A stretch of DNA of 44,807 nucleotides from Chara braunii (taxonomy: Eukaryota; Streptophyta; Charophyceae; Charales; Characeae). Positions 11,769 through 23,400 of the stretch are shown here, piece after piece (the stretch's first letter is position 1; every line of letters starts with the position of its first letter). The notes beneath the pieces were generated by a model, which was given only the letters and a program-made list of their open reading frames with translations, was not told the DNA's origin and made no database searches. The stretch covers positions 2,573,679-2,618,485 of the forward strand of contig BFEA01000052.1 of the NCBI GenBank assembly GCA_003427395.1. The letters run 5' to 3'. A program made the position numbers and the translations under genes.

Positions 11769-12676
11769 TGTAGTATGTGACAACCGTCAAAGTCAAACCC
11801 CTAGATCTCTGGCCGCCATGGCAACTTGGAGCTGTCTACTCAACCCCTCTGCACAGGGTGCAGAAAAGGGTGTGGTCTTCAACCGCGCATGGCGGCTGTC
11901 CAACGTCAAGATATTAACCCTCAAGGCGCGTGTCAGCCGACACTTGAGTGTCGGACGCGGCCCTCGAGATTAACGAGGATCGCATGAGTATGGGTACTAC
12001 ATAGTACGCCATTATTGCGACCGCTTGCGTACACTTGCATTGCGAATCGATATGAGCTAGCCCTACGTCCGCGCGGTTTTATACTAAGCCTCGCGCGCAA
12101 TGCCTATCCGATTTTTGCATCAGAGAGTTATGGGTCGGATACCAAAGGGACTGGGAGTGTTGTTGTGGTGTTGTGGTGTTGTGTTATTTGTTTTGTGGCA
12201 TTCCATGTGTGTGAGTGTTGTGGTGTAACGCGTGGTGTGTATGATGCGTCCTAGTCGACCGACGTCGAGTCACGCTTGGGACCTCAGCCCCCCAGTGCGT
12301 CGATTCGCGTACGGGTTCAATTTTGGGCGTTGACCACGCGTACGCCCTATGCTACAGCGAACGAGAACGCCCTCGGTTGGGCCACCTCTGCAATTGCATA
12401 CGAAAAGCCTTCGCATGTGGTTCAGTAGCTCGGCGGGGATACGCCCACCTAAGGGATGGTGACAGCTCCCGCAGGTGGAGGTAAGCGGTGCCTCGCGTGA
12501 CCCTGTGCTGTCGTAGGGGCTCGCGAGAGGTACGACTCGCGCACTCGGCCGGAGCGGCAAACGCCCTCCGCGACAAGTCCTGCCAAATCCTGCATGACGC
12601 GGCCGGGAGGGTCCCCGTGCGGGACCGATGAACTCGACAACTCTCCCAGCAGGGTGCGGGACCGCCCCGCGCGACA
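11769..12676 (+). repeat. Terminal LTR-type block, copy A
   Basis: From TGTAGTATGTGAC to GCGCGACA. It matches the minus-strand blocks 16634-15641 and 29945-28979 through AAAGTCAAACCCC, CACAGGGTGCAG, GGCGCGTGTCAGCCGACACT, CTCGAGATTAACGAGG and ATGGGTACTACATAGTACGC. The GTGTCAGCCGACACTTGAGTGTCGG stretch is itself hairpin-forming. Copy A is more diverged than B and C are from each other. Confidence 0.65.
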
Positions 12677-14919
12677 CTAGTGTCGTTCGTTACAAAATTC
12701 GGAATTCGACGTGGACGGCCTCAACCGGGTCGTTCTTTCCTTGTATTCGTCTTTGCTACGTGTCTGGTAGTGCAACCTTTTTTTCCCAATAACACTCGGT
12801 GCAGCGACAATTGCTACAAAAAGTGTTGGGTCAATGAGGCGCCATTGCCGCCAACAAAATGACAATCGCTTTGTTAAAAGGCAATAATAAAGAGTACGGG
12901 GGAACGTGAGTATCGATAATGACAAAATATGCGCCTATGAATCTCGAACACCTTTTTTCGGGAGGAAAATAATAACGCCCCCCGATCTTGGTGACGGCTT
13001 CTCATACGTCTCACTCATATACACGTGTCTTTTCCTCGTTATACGGGAACGATCGCGATGAAGATACGGAAAATCGACACCTAGTTGGATCAAGACAATC
13101 GGTTCACATGGCGTAAGCAAAATTGACCACGTAAGTCCACTCAACCCGTTATTCAATCAAAGAAGTAAACAGTTGCAATGCTATATGCTCATTGTCTTTT
13201 ATCCGTCAGGTAAACATATCCAAAAAGAAGGAAGTTCGGTCCCATAAAGACAATAATCATCATTTATTGAGTGAGTGGTGAACATGCATTCACATAAACT
13301 CAACAGAATCTTAGCTCCCTTACCTTAGCAACAACACAATCGATGCATGCATGTAACAGACCTCGCATGCACGAAACATCAAATGTTAGGAGGCATGGAA
13401 GGAGGCAAAGTGATATCATCCGGGTTTACTGGTTCCTAAAATTCAATAACACTTTATCGCGAGATCCGATTGAATTGGACAGGGGCGAGTGAAATAAAAT
13501 AATCATTAGATCGTTATGGCATCCATGAGGTGAATTGAAGCAAAGAAACGAAAATGAAAGAGAGAGATAATAAGGACGGGATCATACCTTTGACCGAAGA
13601 AGGAGAATAAGAATCAAAAAAATGAAACTTTGATCATACAAAGAAGCTTGAGGGGGACAACAATCGGCTATCCATCGTGGAGTTAACTTTCAAAAATTAG
13701 AAGAAGAAAAACCGAAAATCATAGCGCACTGACCTTTTGTTCTCTGATAATGATATTTGGTCATTCAACCACTCGTACACACACACCCTTCTTACTCAGG
13801 TACTAACGATCCTTGGCATCACTTACCAACCTCTATATTACAGCGATCATTACCCCGCCAACTCGTCGTTTGCACCGACTTGCCCAGATCCCCCAGTTCG
13901 TCGTGGCCACCCAGCGCACAACCTTTCATACACTGAAGTAAGCTCGTCATGACTTTTCGACTCGCCGCCTACACATCATATAGCCACAACTTTCCTAAAG
14001 TTAGCTGATGGGTTGAGAGAGAGTTTTTAAGACGCGCTTGCGGGTTTTATAGTTGCGAAGAGGGGAAGGGATGATGTGCAAGAGTGAGGAGGGGATAAAA
14101 GGGGGTGAAGAAAGAGTATGTTCATTGCATGAGGAAAACCATATTGATTCTCGCGAGTCTTTCGCAACCAATCTGATTACAATGCGCGGGGAGTATCCCT
14201 CTTACAGGTTGTCGTCTGAAGCTTCGAGTACTCTGGGGAGGGGATCGGTAGGGAGTTTCTGACAAGGGGTGAAGGCGGGAAGAAAGGGAGCGCAGAGAGT
14301 AGCGTGATGCGGGACCAAGATTCGAACGAGAGGGGAAGGAGAGAAGCGTGAAGAGAGAGAGAAAAATGAAAACAATTACGGGTGAAAGAGAGAAGGTGCG
14401 AAGAAGGGAGGGTGAAAATGGCATGGGTCATAGCGGGAGGCGGGGCAGGCTTGCATACATGGCGTCGGCGCAGAAAAGAAAAAGGCATCGAAACAGTTAC
14501 GTTTCGTTCATCCTAGTTCTAAAACTAATTTAAGATTGAAAAATTCAAAGCAATATTAACACGTGAAATTGAGCGCTTGAAAATCATATGTTTGTCTAAC
14601 TTCGTACTGAAAATTCACAGAGCTTTAAAGACCAAGTGCGGGAACATCCACTTGCAAGAGAGGACATGTCAGCGGGAGGAACATCTATAATTTTCGGAGT
14701 TCCCAACTTCCGAGCAAAATTCCTAGCGCGTTTGCTAAGGCATGAGTAATTCCTATATAGATGCATGGATTGCCGAAAAAAAATTGCAAAGAAGTCCGAA
14801 AAGAAAAACATTTTCTTAGACCTGAGAGGGGTACCCCAAAAGCCTAAGAGAGATTCAAAGAGTAGGAAAAAAAAAACACAGGGCTTCCAAAGATCGTTTG
14901 GGTACAAAAGTTGGTACGT
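12677..14919. other. Unrecognised sequence between the inverted LTR-element copies
   Basis: Lies between the end of copy A and the (CA)n tract. I recognise no gene, RNA or known repeat. It is mixed in composition, with purine-rich stretches at 13540-13620 and 14050-14450. The sequence CAAAGGTATGATCC on the minus strand near 13590 looks like a splice donor, but I find no coding exon beside it. It could be old host sequence or an unknown transposon. Confidence 0.4.
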
Positions 14920-14955
<36 letters not shown>

Positions 14956-14966
14956 CACACACACAC

Positions 14967-15008
<42 letters not shown>
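14920..15008. repeat. (CA)n microsatellite
   Basis: About 89 bp of CA dinucleotides with two CG interruptions, continuing imperfectly to about 15050. It creates artificial HTHT/VCVC ORFs on both strands. Confidence 0.95.
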
Positions 15009-15012
<4 letters not shown>

Positions 15013-15355
15013 CTTTAATCTCACATACACACGCGCACACACATACACAAACACTTTTTTTTTTTTCCCCCCAAAAAAGTTCCGCTTCAACCTACTAGAG
15101 GAGGTGATATGAGCATCGCCATATAGTGGACTTGTGTCAGAATGCTTGTGTCTATTAGTGGAGAGTAACATCTGCTCGCAACCGGGTCCAGCATCCCATG
15201 AACATCATGAACAAAGCACCAGCTGGGACCACCTCCCCCCACACCCTCGAATCCAACATGACCAAACATAAACACAACATAATCACTACCATACCCCTGA
15301 CCAACTACATCAACAAACAAACTACGGGCTGCAAGTCAATTGCAGAATGTGGGTG

Positions 15356-15640
15356 TTTTTTTTTTTTTTTTTTTTTTTTTTTGAGAAGTTGGTCACCTTT
15401 ATTACAAATAACACAAGTTCAAAAGAGGTCGGGGACCTCACAATTCAACCCGGGTGAACGTACAGGGGTCATTACCCAGTTTCGACAAAATTGGAAACCG
15501 GGTCTAGTGTCCCATTTACTGACTCTGTTATCTCAAAGAAGCTTCTAAAAAAAATTCCCAATAAGCGCAGTAAAAAGGTAGGAACCTAAAGCAATTTCAA
15601 ATGCATTTCCGAGCGTGAAGCACTAGAGCTGAGAAACCAG
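15356..15640 (-). mobile_element. 3' end of a poly-A-tailed retroposon (LINE or SINE tail)
   Basis: On the minus strand the sequence reads AATAAA (15403-15398), then 15 bases, then a run of 27 A (15382-15356): a polyadenylation signal followed by a retroposed tail. About 240 bp of body is visible upstream, with no ORF. It stops exactly at the LTR end at 15641, so the LTR element either inserted into it or truncated it. Confidence 0.6.
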
Positions 15641-16634
15641 TGTCGCGCGCATCGGTCCGGAACCACTCAAGGGTAGCGCGGGACCCTCCCGGCAGCGTCA
15701 CGCAGGAGTTGGTTTTAATCATTCGTCGCGAATATACATGGGGCTTCCGCAAGCCGCTCCGCCCGAGTGCGTCAGCCATGCCTCTCGCGAGCCCCTACGA
15801 CAGGATAGGGCCTACGCGAGGCACGACTTACCTCCACCTTACGGAAGTTGTCACCTCCCTTCGGTGGGCGTATCCCCGCCAAGCAACCAGTCCACAGTAC
15901 GAAAGCTGATCAATTGCAATCGCAGAGGTGGAACAACCGAGGACATTTCTTGTTCGTTGTAGCATAGAGGGTACGCGTAATATTACACCTCTATCGAACC
16001 CGCACGCGAACCGACATCTTGGGGGGCTGAGGTCCCATGCGCGACTCGTCGCCGATTGACTAGGACACATCCCACACACCACGCGCACACCACTATAAAC
16101 ACACACCCATGCACAAGACTTAATATACATACCCACTTACATATACATATACAGAACGACTTTGAACAAATAACGCGACAACACTCCTAGTCCCTTAGTA
16201 GCCATCTCATAACTTTCCGATGCGGAAATCGGATAGGCGACCCGCACAAGACTTAATATAAAACTGTGCGGACGCAAGACTAACTTATATGGACTCGCAA
16301 TGCAAGCGTACGCAAGCAGTCGCAATGGTGGCGTACTATGTAGTACCCATACTCGTGCGGCCCTCGTTAATCTCGAGGGTCGCATTCGACACTCAAGTGT
16401 CGGCTGACACGCGCCTTGAGGGAATGCTCTCTCGACGCTGGACAACCACCAAGTGCGGTTGAAAACCACACCCTCTTCTGCACCCTGCGGATAGTGGGTG
16501 GTCCCTGCAGTGGGTGGTAGACAGGTTCATACCTGTGGTGGCAATCGTCTCTTATGGCCCTGGAGACCAGCTCCATCATCTAGGGCCTGAAAATAAGTCA
16601 AGGGGTTTGACTTTGAGGGCCGCCACGGACTACA
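15641..16634 (-). repeat. Terminal LTR-type block, copy B
   Basis: Minus-strand TGTAGTCCGTGGC (from 16634) to GCGCGACA (ending at 15641), 994 bp, close to the 28979-29945 block. Beyond 15641 the sequence differs from the leader that follows copy C, so this is the outer 3' end of the element. Confidence 0.7.
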
Positions 16635-16715
16635 ACGTCCAACCATAAAAATTAACAAGCAAAATCAATCAATAAACAAACACCCCAACTCTCATATATT
16701 GAATCAGGACTCGAG

Positions 16716-17667
16716 CACAAGTGGTTAACGACCTCCTGAAATTTCAGAATGAAAGATCCTAGAGTCTGTTAGGAGAGGTATGAAATCACTGAAATGACCT
16801 GAAGACACTTCATGCCATTTCAGAAGTTAAAGGTGGTTTGGGGGTCAGATTTTATGTTTTTTTTTTTTTTTTTTTGCGTGTTTTGTTTTTATTCAACGTT
16901 GTTATGGGTCGCTTCAAGTCATTTCAGGAGTTTCAGGTGGGGAGGCCTGAAACCTCTGAAAAAACCTGAAGTGGTTGAAGCTTCTGAAAGTGGTTTCAGG
17001 TTCCACCATCCAAATAGTTTGATTGATGCATCTCAAACTGCTTTCAGATTTTCAGCAACTTCATATTATTTCAGAAGTTTCAGATGGGGAGACCTGAAAC
17101 CTCTGACATGATCTGAAGTGGATGAAGCTTCTGAAAGTGGTTTCAGGTCCCCCCATCCAAATCGTTTGATGGGAGTATCTGAAACCGCTTTCAGATTTTC
17201 GGTCAATTCATATCATTTCATGAGTTTCAGATGGAGAGACCTGAAACCTCTAAAAAGACCTGAAGTGGCTGAAACTTCTGAAAGTGGTTTCAACTCCTCC
17301 CATCCAAATGGTTGGATGGGTGCATCTGAAACCGATTTCAGATTTTCAGCCACTTCATATCATTTCATGTGTTTCAGGTGGGGAGACCTGAAACCTCTGA
17401 AATGATATGAAGTGGTTGACTCTTCTGAAAACAATTTCAGGTCCCCCTATCCAAATGCTTGGATGGGGGGATGTGAAACCGCTTAAAAAAACTTCAGTCA
17501 CTTCAAGTCATTACAGGAGTTTCAGCTGAGAATCTGAAACGTCTGAAATGACCTGAAGTGGTTGAAGCGTCTGAAAACAGTTTCAGGTTTTTTCATTCAA
17601 GTACATCACACCCGTCTGAAGCAACTTAAAATATCATGAAAATAGAGACATCTGTTAACCTTCTCTC
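16716..17667. mobile_element. Nested 952-bp non-autonomous hAT-like element
   Basis: Flanked by GACTCGAG at 16708-16715 and 17668-17675. The paralogous C copy has a single GACTCAAG at 30019-30026 with the same outer flanks (GAATCAG before, ATAAAATAAA after), which is the empty site. An 8-bp target duplication is typical of hAT transposons. Terminal inverted repeats are weak: CACAAGTGGTTAAC at the left and GAGAGAAGGTTAAC (reverse complement) at the right share GGTTAAC. There is no ORF of transposase size; the interior is tandem hairpin repeats plus a T run (16857-16875). Confidence 0.7.
16914..17650. repeat. 147-bp tandem repeats, each a long hairpin
   Basis: Repeat starts fall at 16914, 17061, 17208, 17355 and 17503, a period of 147 bp (last step 148). 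Each unit holds GTTTCAGGT/ACCTGAAAC (perfect at 17371-17394). It also has a longer pair, CTGAAAGTGGTTTCAG with CTGAAACCGCTTTCAG, enclosing CCCATC/GATGGG. The whole interior is built from CTGAAA/TTTCAG words. Confidence 0.8.
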
Positions 17668-18000
17668 GACTCGAGATAAAATAAAAGAGGGGGAAACATA
17701 AACCCATCAGGTATACAGATCGTGCGTCACATGGTTGACATTCTCACTGCCTCCTAAGTATGACCCATATACCAAGCTTCAAATACTAACCTGCATAAAA
17801 CACAGGTACACACAATAACCACATTGTCATACACCAATGTGGTCAACTTTACTGTTTCCTTTAACTCATACCACGCCTCACACACTCAAGCCCCAATCAT
17901 AGTTCAACTTTCCATGAATCTTATAAATTCTTTATAATGGTCATTTAAAAGAAGTCCCGTAAAAACCCTCAAAGAAACATCTCAAATCTCAGGGCTGAGG

Positions 18001-18322
18001 CAATCAAACAGAGGTACAGGTATAAGCAAAGTTGTGTCTTGAGCCGACGAGTCGGCGATCAACCAACCGACCTGTTATCAGTGATAACAGAAAATGATCC
18101 TCGTAGGATCAAGCTAGAACTAGTCAAAATTCTGGATCGAATGTCCAAAGAAGACCTGTGGCAATCAAGCAGAGGTACAGGTATAAGCAAAGTTGTGTCT
18201 TGAGCCGACGAGTCGGCGATCAACCAACCGACCTGTTATCAGTGATAACAGAAAATGATCCTCATAGGATCAAGCTAGAACTAGTCAAAATCCTGGATCG
18301 AATGTCCAAAGAAGACATGTAT
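18001..18322 (-). repeat. Tandem duplication, 2 x 161 bp
   Basis: CAATCAAACAGAGGTACAGG begins at 18001 and CAATCAAGCAGAGGTACAGG at 18162; the two units are nearly identical. The C copy has a single unit (about 30344), so the duplication is private to B. Each unit carries the hairpins TGTTATCAGTGATAACA and GATCCTCGTAGGATC (CTCATAG in the second unit). Confidence 0.8.
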
Positions 18323-18529
18323 CATAAGACAAATCAATATCCAAGCTAAATCGTCAATGTGTGGAGATCAAACCCCCCTGACACGTTCTCACTCAAGAAA
18401 GCCCTGATAACCAAACCTAGGTCTATCTCTAAGCCACTGCCCAAAGTAAGGTAGACGTATGGCAAAATATCCCACATACAGAGTGGATCGCCAGAGTCGC
18501 CACCTTTCAAAATATAATCTATCTCCTCT

Positions 18530-18960
18530 AAACTAAGAAAATTTAGGCACCGCTTCCCATAGGAAAAGTGCATTTCCAGAATTTATATCAACCTAAATAT
18601 GAAAACAGAAATAATCGTTAACCTTTCAAAGTCAAATTTTGTCTAACTCCCTGAATTTGCAGAAATTTCGGCAGTGCTTCCCGTAGAGAAAGTAGCTTAC
18701 CAACATTTATACAAAGCCAAGTTCGAAATCTGAAATGATTTTTACTTATCAAGGTCCAATTTTATCTAACTCCCTGAATTAGCAAAAATTTGGGCAGTTC
18801 TACCTTTAGAAAAGGAGACTCTCCAGATTTTTACTAAGTCATATATAAAAGTCAAACGAACAGGACTTTGAAAAAATAAAATCTGACTAACTTCTTGGTT
18901 TTGTAGAAATTTCGGCAGCGCTTCCCGTAGGAAAAGTAACTATCCAAGATTTATACAAGA
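18530..18960 (-). repeat. Four tandem units of about 123 bp
   Basis: The motif AGAAATTTCGGCAGCGCTTC and variants recur at about 18530, 18653, 18777 and 18899. The same four units are found in copy C (about 30711-31125), and a shorter-period relative in copy A (10905-11100). Confidence 0.7.
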
Positions 18961-19249
18961 CCAAGTATAAGAAATGATCCCAGAAAATGCAGAAATCGAC
19001 CTAAGTGAAAATAAACTTAGCCCAGAAAATGCAGAAATTGAAACTAACTACTATGGCTCTAGCACGTGGCAAGCAACTAAAGCAACTACCTATCAAACTG
19101 AAACTCAGACTAAGTAGTGGTCGTACTCAGTCACATGCAGGTCAAACACAAGGGTAAGTACTCTCACCATCCCAAGTCCATTTATATAAAATAGTTCATG
19201 AACCTTCAGGTAATTCAACCCTTATACCCAACTTACATATGGCATAACG

Positions 19250-19830
19250 CTAGATCATTCGGCTTGAAAACAATGCCCATCGTGCCTTAAGATATACACA
19301 AACAGGTTGCACAACTACTCCTCTCTTCTTTGGGCATGTGACTAGACCATTCCAGTCGCCCTGAACTGTTCAATATCCAAAATTTACTAACTTTCTGACT
19401 TTGTTCTCAAAAGAAATGAAAATATGGGCAGGGGACTGAACCATTCGGCCTGGAAACAATGTTCAGCTTGCCCAGATTATTTCCAATTATACTCTGTATT
19501 TTCCTTTCTCTTCTCAGTGATATAGCTTAGTACTGGACCATTCGGCTTGGAAACAATGCCCAACTGCCAGTTCAATACTTTCTTTTATACTCAGGTTGTA
19601 CTTATGTGCGTGGTTTTCAGGCTAAGCCATTCAACTTAGAAACAATGTTCAACCTTAGACCAAAATCCTCCTTGAGAACAAAACAAGAAAACCCTTCACA
19701 TCAGGCAACCCTCAGAAAATAAACATAGCAATCAGACCGTTCAACTTAGAAACAATGTCTGACCCTTCAGAAAACAGCCAAATAAACATAGCCCTGGGCC
19801 ATTAAGCTTATAAACAATGCCCAGTCCTTG
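19250..19830 (-). repeat. Hairpin array of copy B with covarying arms
   Basis: About seven units share CCATT, a variable centre and AAACAATG, so CATT/AATG forms an inner stem. Outer arms vary but pair: CTGAAC/GTTCAG (about 19437), CAGAC/GTCTG (about 19736), CTGGGC/GCCCAG (about 19794). On the minus strand the units align with the copy A array (TTGGGCAT at the start, GTCCAG at the end) but have a different core. Confidence 0.7.
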
Positions 19831-20107
19831 GTTGATCCGGTCAAACGCATGCAGTCTACCTTCCTCCCACCTTCACCCTGTTCATCCCTTAGTCTGCTTT
19901 CTGCCAAAAATAAGGATGACACTTAAACTTCACTCTCATGCATTCCTTCCATTCAATCTAATTATATCCTGAACAAAAGCAAAATCATAGGAACAATCTC
20001 ATGTATACATCAACCAAACTAAAGGGAGATAAACAAACAGGGGTATAGTGGGGGTCATACAAATAGAGAATGATATACCTGATGGTTCCCTGCCTCCAAA
20101 ACCTCGC

Positions 20108-20400
20108 CTAGGTTCCGACAGAGCTCCCGCAATCGGTGGGTGGACTCCCCATAGAGTCTTGCTGCGGTCCTACGGGTTGCAATCCCGCCTGCCGCCTTCC
20201 TCTCGTAACCCGGATTAGACTTAGATTAAGAAAGACAGAATGAGGGGTTTCAGACGCTCGAGATATAAGAGAGGGACAACTCAACTCTGAGGAGAGGGCC
20301 TTGACACCTTCACTCGCCTGAGGGTCCCGCAATGACAGCCAAAACGCGCAGCGGTTCGGTCAAATTGAAGTCACCCTTCGACTGTTGACTCCCTGACGAC
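20108..20400 (-). other. Block conserved between copies B and A
   Basis: The reverse complement matches 8735-9010 in order. No coding potential. Confidence 0.6.
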
Positions 20401-23400
20401 CTCTCAGTTCACAACAATACTCCTCTTTCACAAGCTCAGTTTGTCCGCAGTTCATGGTTTGAAAGGTCCTGGCCTCCTCCCGAGACACGGGCTGTGTCCC
20501 AAGAGTACAACCTTGTTTTCTTGTAGCTCCCCTCTCGCCTCGTCACTTCAATGGAGCAGGCAGCGCGCTATCGGTCGGTATAGGAACCTGTCCAACCGCT
20601 CGCAATTAATGTGCAGCGTACGCAACAAACTGCGGTGGGCATCGTAATCCACGTAGGAAAGGACAACGCAACAACTATCGTCACCGTGACTAAACACTGC
20701 CTGGACACACAACATCAACAACGTCTAGAAATACAGTGGTAGCGGCAACCAAAACACAGACTACTGCAGTGCGAGCTCTTTCCAGAGTTGTACATCACCA
20801 CCTGCCACAGCGATAAATAGTCGGCCCGCAACCGCATGTGTTTGAAGCAAGTAAGCACCTTCCCTGTTTGAATCCCTCCGTTCTCTCTCCTTCTGCTTCC
20901 CACTTTTCAAATTCACTCTCATGTCCGTTCTTCAGCAATTTTCATGAGGGCACCTGCTGAGCATTCCACCAGGTACACAGTAACGAGGAGTTCCCTGCAA
21001 GAAGGTACGTTACTGAGAATGGCACGCCCCACTGCACTACCCGGATACATGTTCCCTCCTCCTTATTACTCAAACAGGATAGGTGACGCACAGTCCACAA
21101 ATAAGACTTCAATTTGTGTTTGGTCTCCCTGTTGCTCGGACCGTTGAGATACGTGGCACACTTGTTAACAGGCAAGCTTCCTCTCGTCTCCTAGCTACTC
21201 CGTGTTACAGATTGCACAGCGCATCGATTGAAGCAACAGCGGCCTGACTGGCCATGCAGCCATCGGCACCTGGAGGAGCGTATACAAGCGCTGACTGTGT
21301 AGACTACCAACCACATCGGGTACTTGTCCTGCTCAACCTCCGTGCTGCTTCAGTCTTCTCCTCCCCTCACCAACCCTTGGTGTATTTGGCCACCCGCTTG
21401 GTCGGGTTCGTGTACGGGGAACACATGGTTAGTAGGACAAAAGATAGCGGCTGGAATACAGTAATGACAAGAGAAACCCGTGAGTTGGCTCAAGGATTTC
21501 AAATGGGAGGGCGTTGAGCGCCTCCCTTGAAAAGGTGAGCTCGGTATAGTGATGGTTTCGTGACTTCGAAAACGACGAAGTCTTTAGCAACCCTGGTAAC
21601 TACGATGATGGGTAACAATTCACCGCCTGGTTGTCCTCCCCAGATCACTTTCCCTCCGCTTCTACTCTCAGACGTACCTAGCTCTTGTCTCGACCAGCTT
21701 CATTCACTCTGTTGCCACATCAGTCTGTCCCGTACGCCTGCACCATTCTCACACCGCGCAGCCCATGCTTCGTAGCTCATGGAGACTAACTACTGAGGTG
21801 TTGATCTAACACTATCACCTCTACCTCTATGCATGCAGTCACCTCTGTCATTCAACCTGCCCGTTACCCCCAGTCTGTCGTAGGTGTCCACCTTGCCCTC
21901 CCCGCCTAGTACCATCCACCAACCTTCTGTTTCGTCGGCAACGAATCTCCTGGGAGAATATGGAGATATACACTGCTTATCATCCATACAAACAGAGAGA
22001 TTGAGAGAAGTTACTCTCTTTATAGGGTGAGTATCCTATCGACCAATAGGTAAGTGTCCAAGCCAGCAGCTGGCTTCACGCCTCTTCGGATGAGCAAAAT
22101 CCGAATGAATCTTCTGCTAAAGTAGGGGTAGGTTCATCACTGTTTTTAAGCCCTCTCACCCCAGGCACAACTCCCTTATATTGGTCTGCTATTTGTACCC
22201 ATCAACTCCAAACATTGATGATACCATGAGATTCGCACCACTCGAATCCCCTTACAACATTTCTCCGCTTCATCCCATCGAGGATTGAGCGAAACATTTA
22301 ACTCCCGCTTCCTCCATAGCCACTTCCCCGACACCTCTTACGCAACACTTTTCCTTTCTATCTCCTAAACTACTAATTTATCCCTGAAACTAATGCTACC
22401 ATTACACTCGCAGCAACAAAAAACCCCTGAAACGTGCCTTCAATCATCCATTTTCACTAAGAAACGGGTGAGATATGTGTTTCTAACCTTTCTTCTCCTT
22501 TGCCCCTGCCGTCTCCCGCACATATAATTTTCTTCCTATCTCCTACTACACTCCTCCATTCGCCGTTCCGACATCACCATCACATTCGCCCTGTTACAAC
22601 CCCCCTGCCTACCATCCTCTCCCGCCTGATTCCATCAAGGAATGGGCGGGCTTCACAACTCTTTCACTCCCGTCATGCCTGCTCCCTTCGCGATTGCGCT
22701 CTTTTCCCTCTGCGCATGCACCCGACGCAGAAACCCGTCTAAGTTCATTCTTCTTATGAGCTTTCCCTTTCTTTACTTTTGCCTGCCATAGCTAACTTTC
22801 GTTGTCCTCACCTCCGAACGCATCCTGCCGCAATTCCGGGTCAGGTTCTTTCCAGTCCTTACCTATCTGCTAACCCCGGTCTCCACCTGTGTCGAGTTGT
22901 GTGCTGGCCCAGACACCCGTACGGGTGATGGCTGATGCAGGCAGCCGGGCGGTGATCTTGGAAGTCGATCTCCACTAAGAAGTGTGTATCGACCCACCGG
23001 CCTAAAACAGCCCCAACCACATCTGGTGTTGCAGCCCACACTACCTGCGCTTGGCCGTTTGGGCCGCTCTGATGCTATCTCTAGTAGGGAACACAGCCCC
23101 GTTGTGAAGGCCTACAGTGCCAGCCTAGGCGATATGGGTCTCGGTCGAGGTGGCAATAACAACTATACGGTGAAGGTCTCGTGCGAACACCTTGTTGGGA
23201 CAACCTGCTATAGCGGCCTTACCATACTGTTCTCCGGTCCGTCGGACGAGCCGCAACAGTATTGCCGCAATCTTCCCCACAACACCCCTGCTCTGCTGCG
23301 GAGCCTGTTGCTTGGGCTGCGGTGAGGCGGGTCCTATGTGGAGCACAGCCTAGGCAATGCGGCCATTACCCTAGTGTCCCCACCCAGGCATAGTTCATTA

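Larger units (their letters stand above)
2700..12676 (+). mobile_element. Copy A of a giant LTR retroelement family (leader plus 3' region), non-coding
   Basis: Several blocks here match, in order and in inverse orientation, blocks of the 15641-28200 element: leader at 2830-2990 (with 27870-27720), a palindrome block at 4918-4990 (24153-24070), a hairpin at 7090-7121 (about 22275), 8735-9010 (20400-20108), a hairpin array at 9340-10515 (19830-19250), tandem repeats at 10905-11100 (18960-18530) and the terminal 0.9 kb (16634-15641). Spacing is similar in both copies once the nested insertion is removed. All three copies end in GCGCGACA, here at 12676. Copy A has no gag between leader and 3' region. 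No ORF of protein-like composition is visible, so short ORFs across the stretch are taken as chance. The outer 5' boundary, where it meets the LINE, is not resolved. Confidence 0.6.

Noticed and set aside
12270-12677. 135-codon minus-strand ORF with Arg/Pro-rich protein
   Set aside because: It lies antisense in the GC-rich terminal block of copy A; matching ORFs in copies B and C are broken at different places, so the block is not coding.
14596-15171. 191-codon minus-strand ORF
   Set aside because: Most of it is a translated (CA)n microsatellite (VCVC run); the outer parts show no domain.
15641-16634. An LTR of just 1 kb with sharp TG start at 16634
   Set aside because: Similarity between copies B and C runs through that point without a break, so TGTAG at 16634/29945 is probably not the LTR start.
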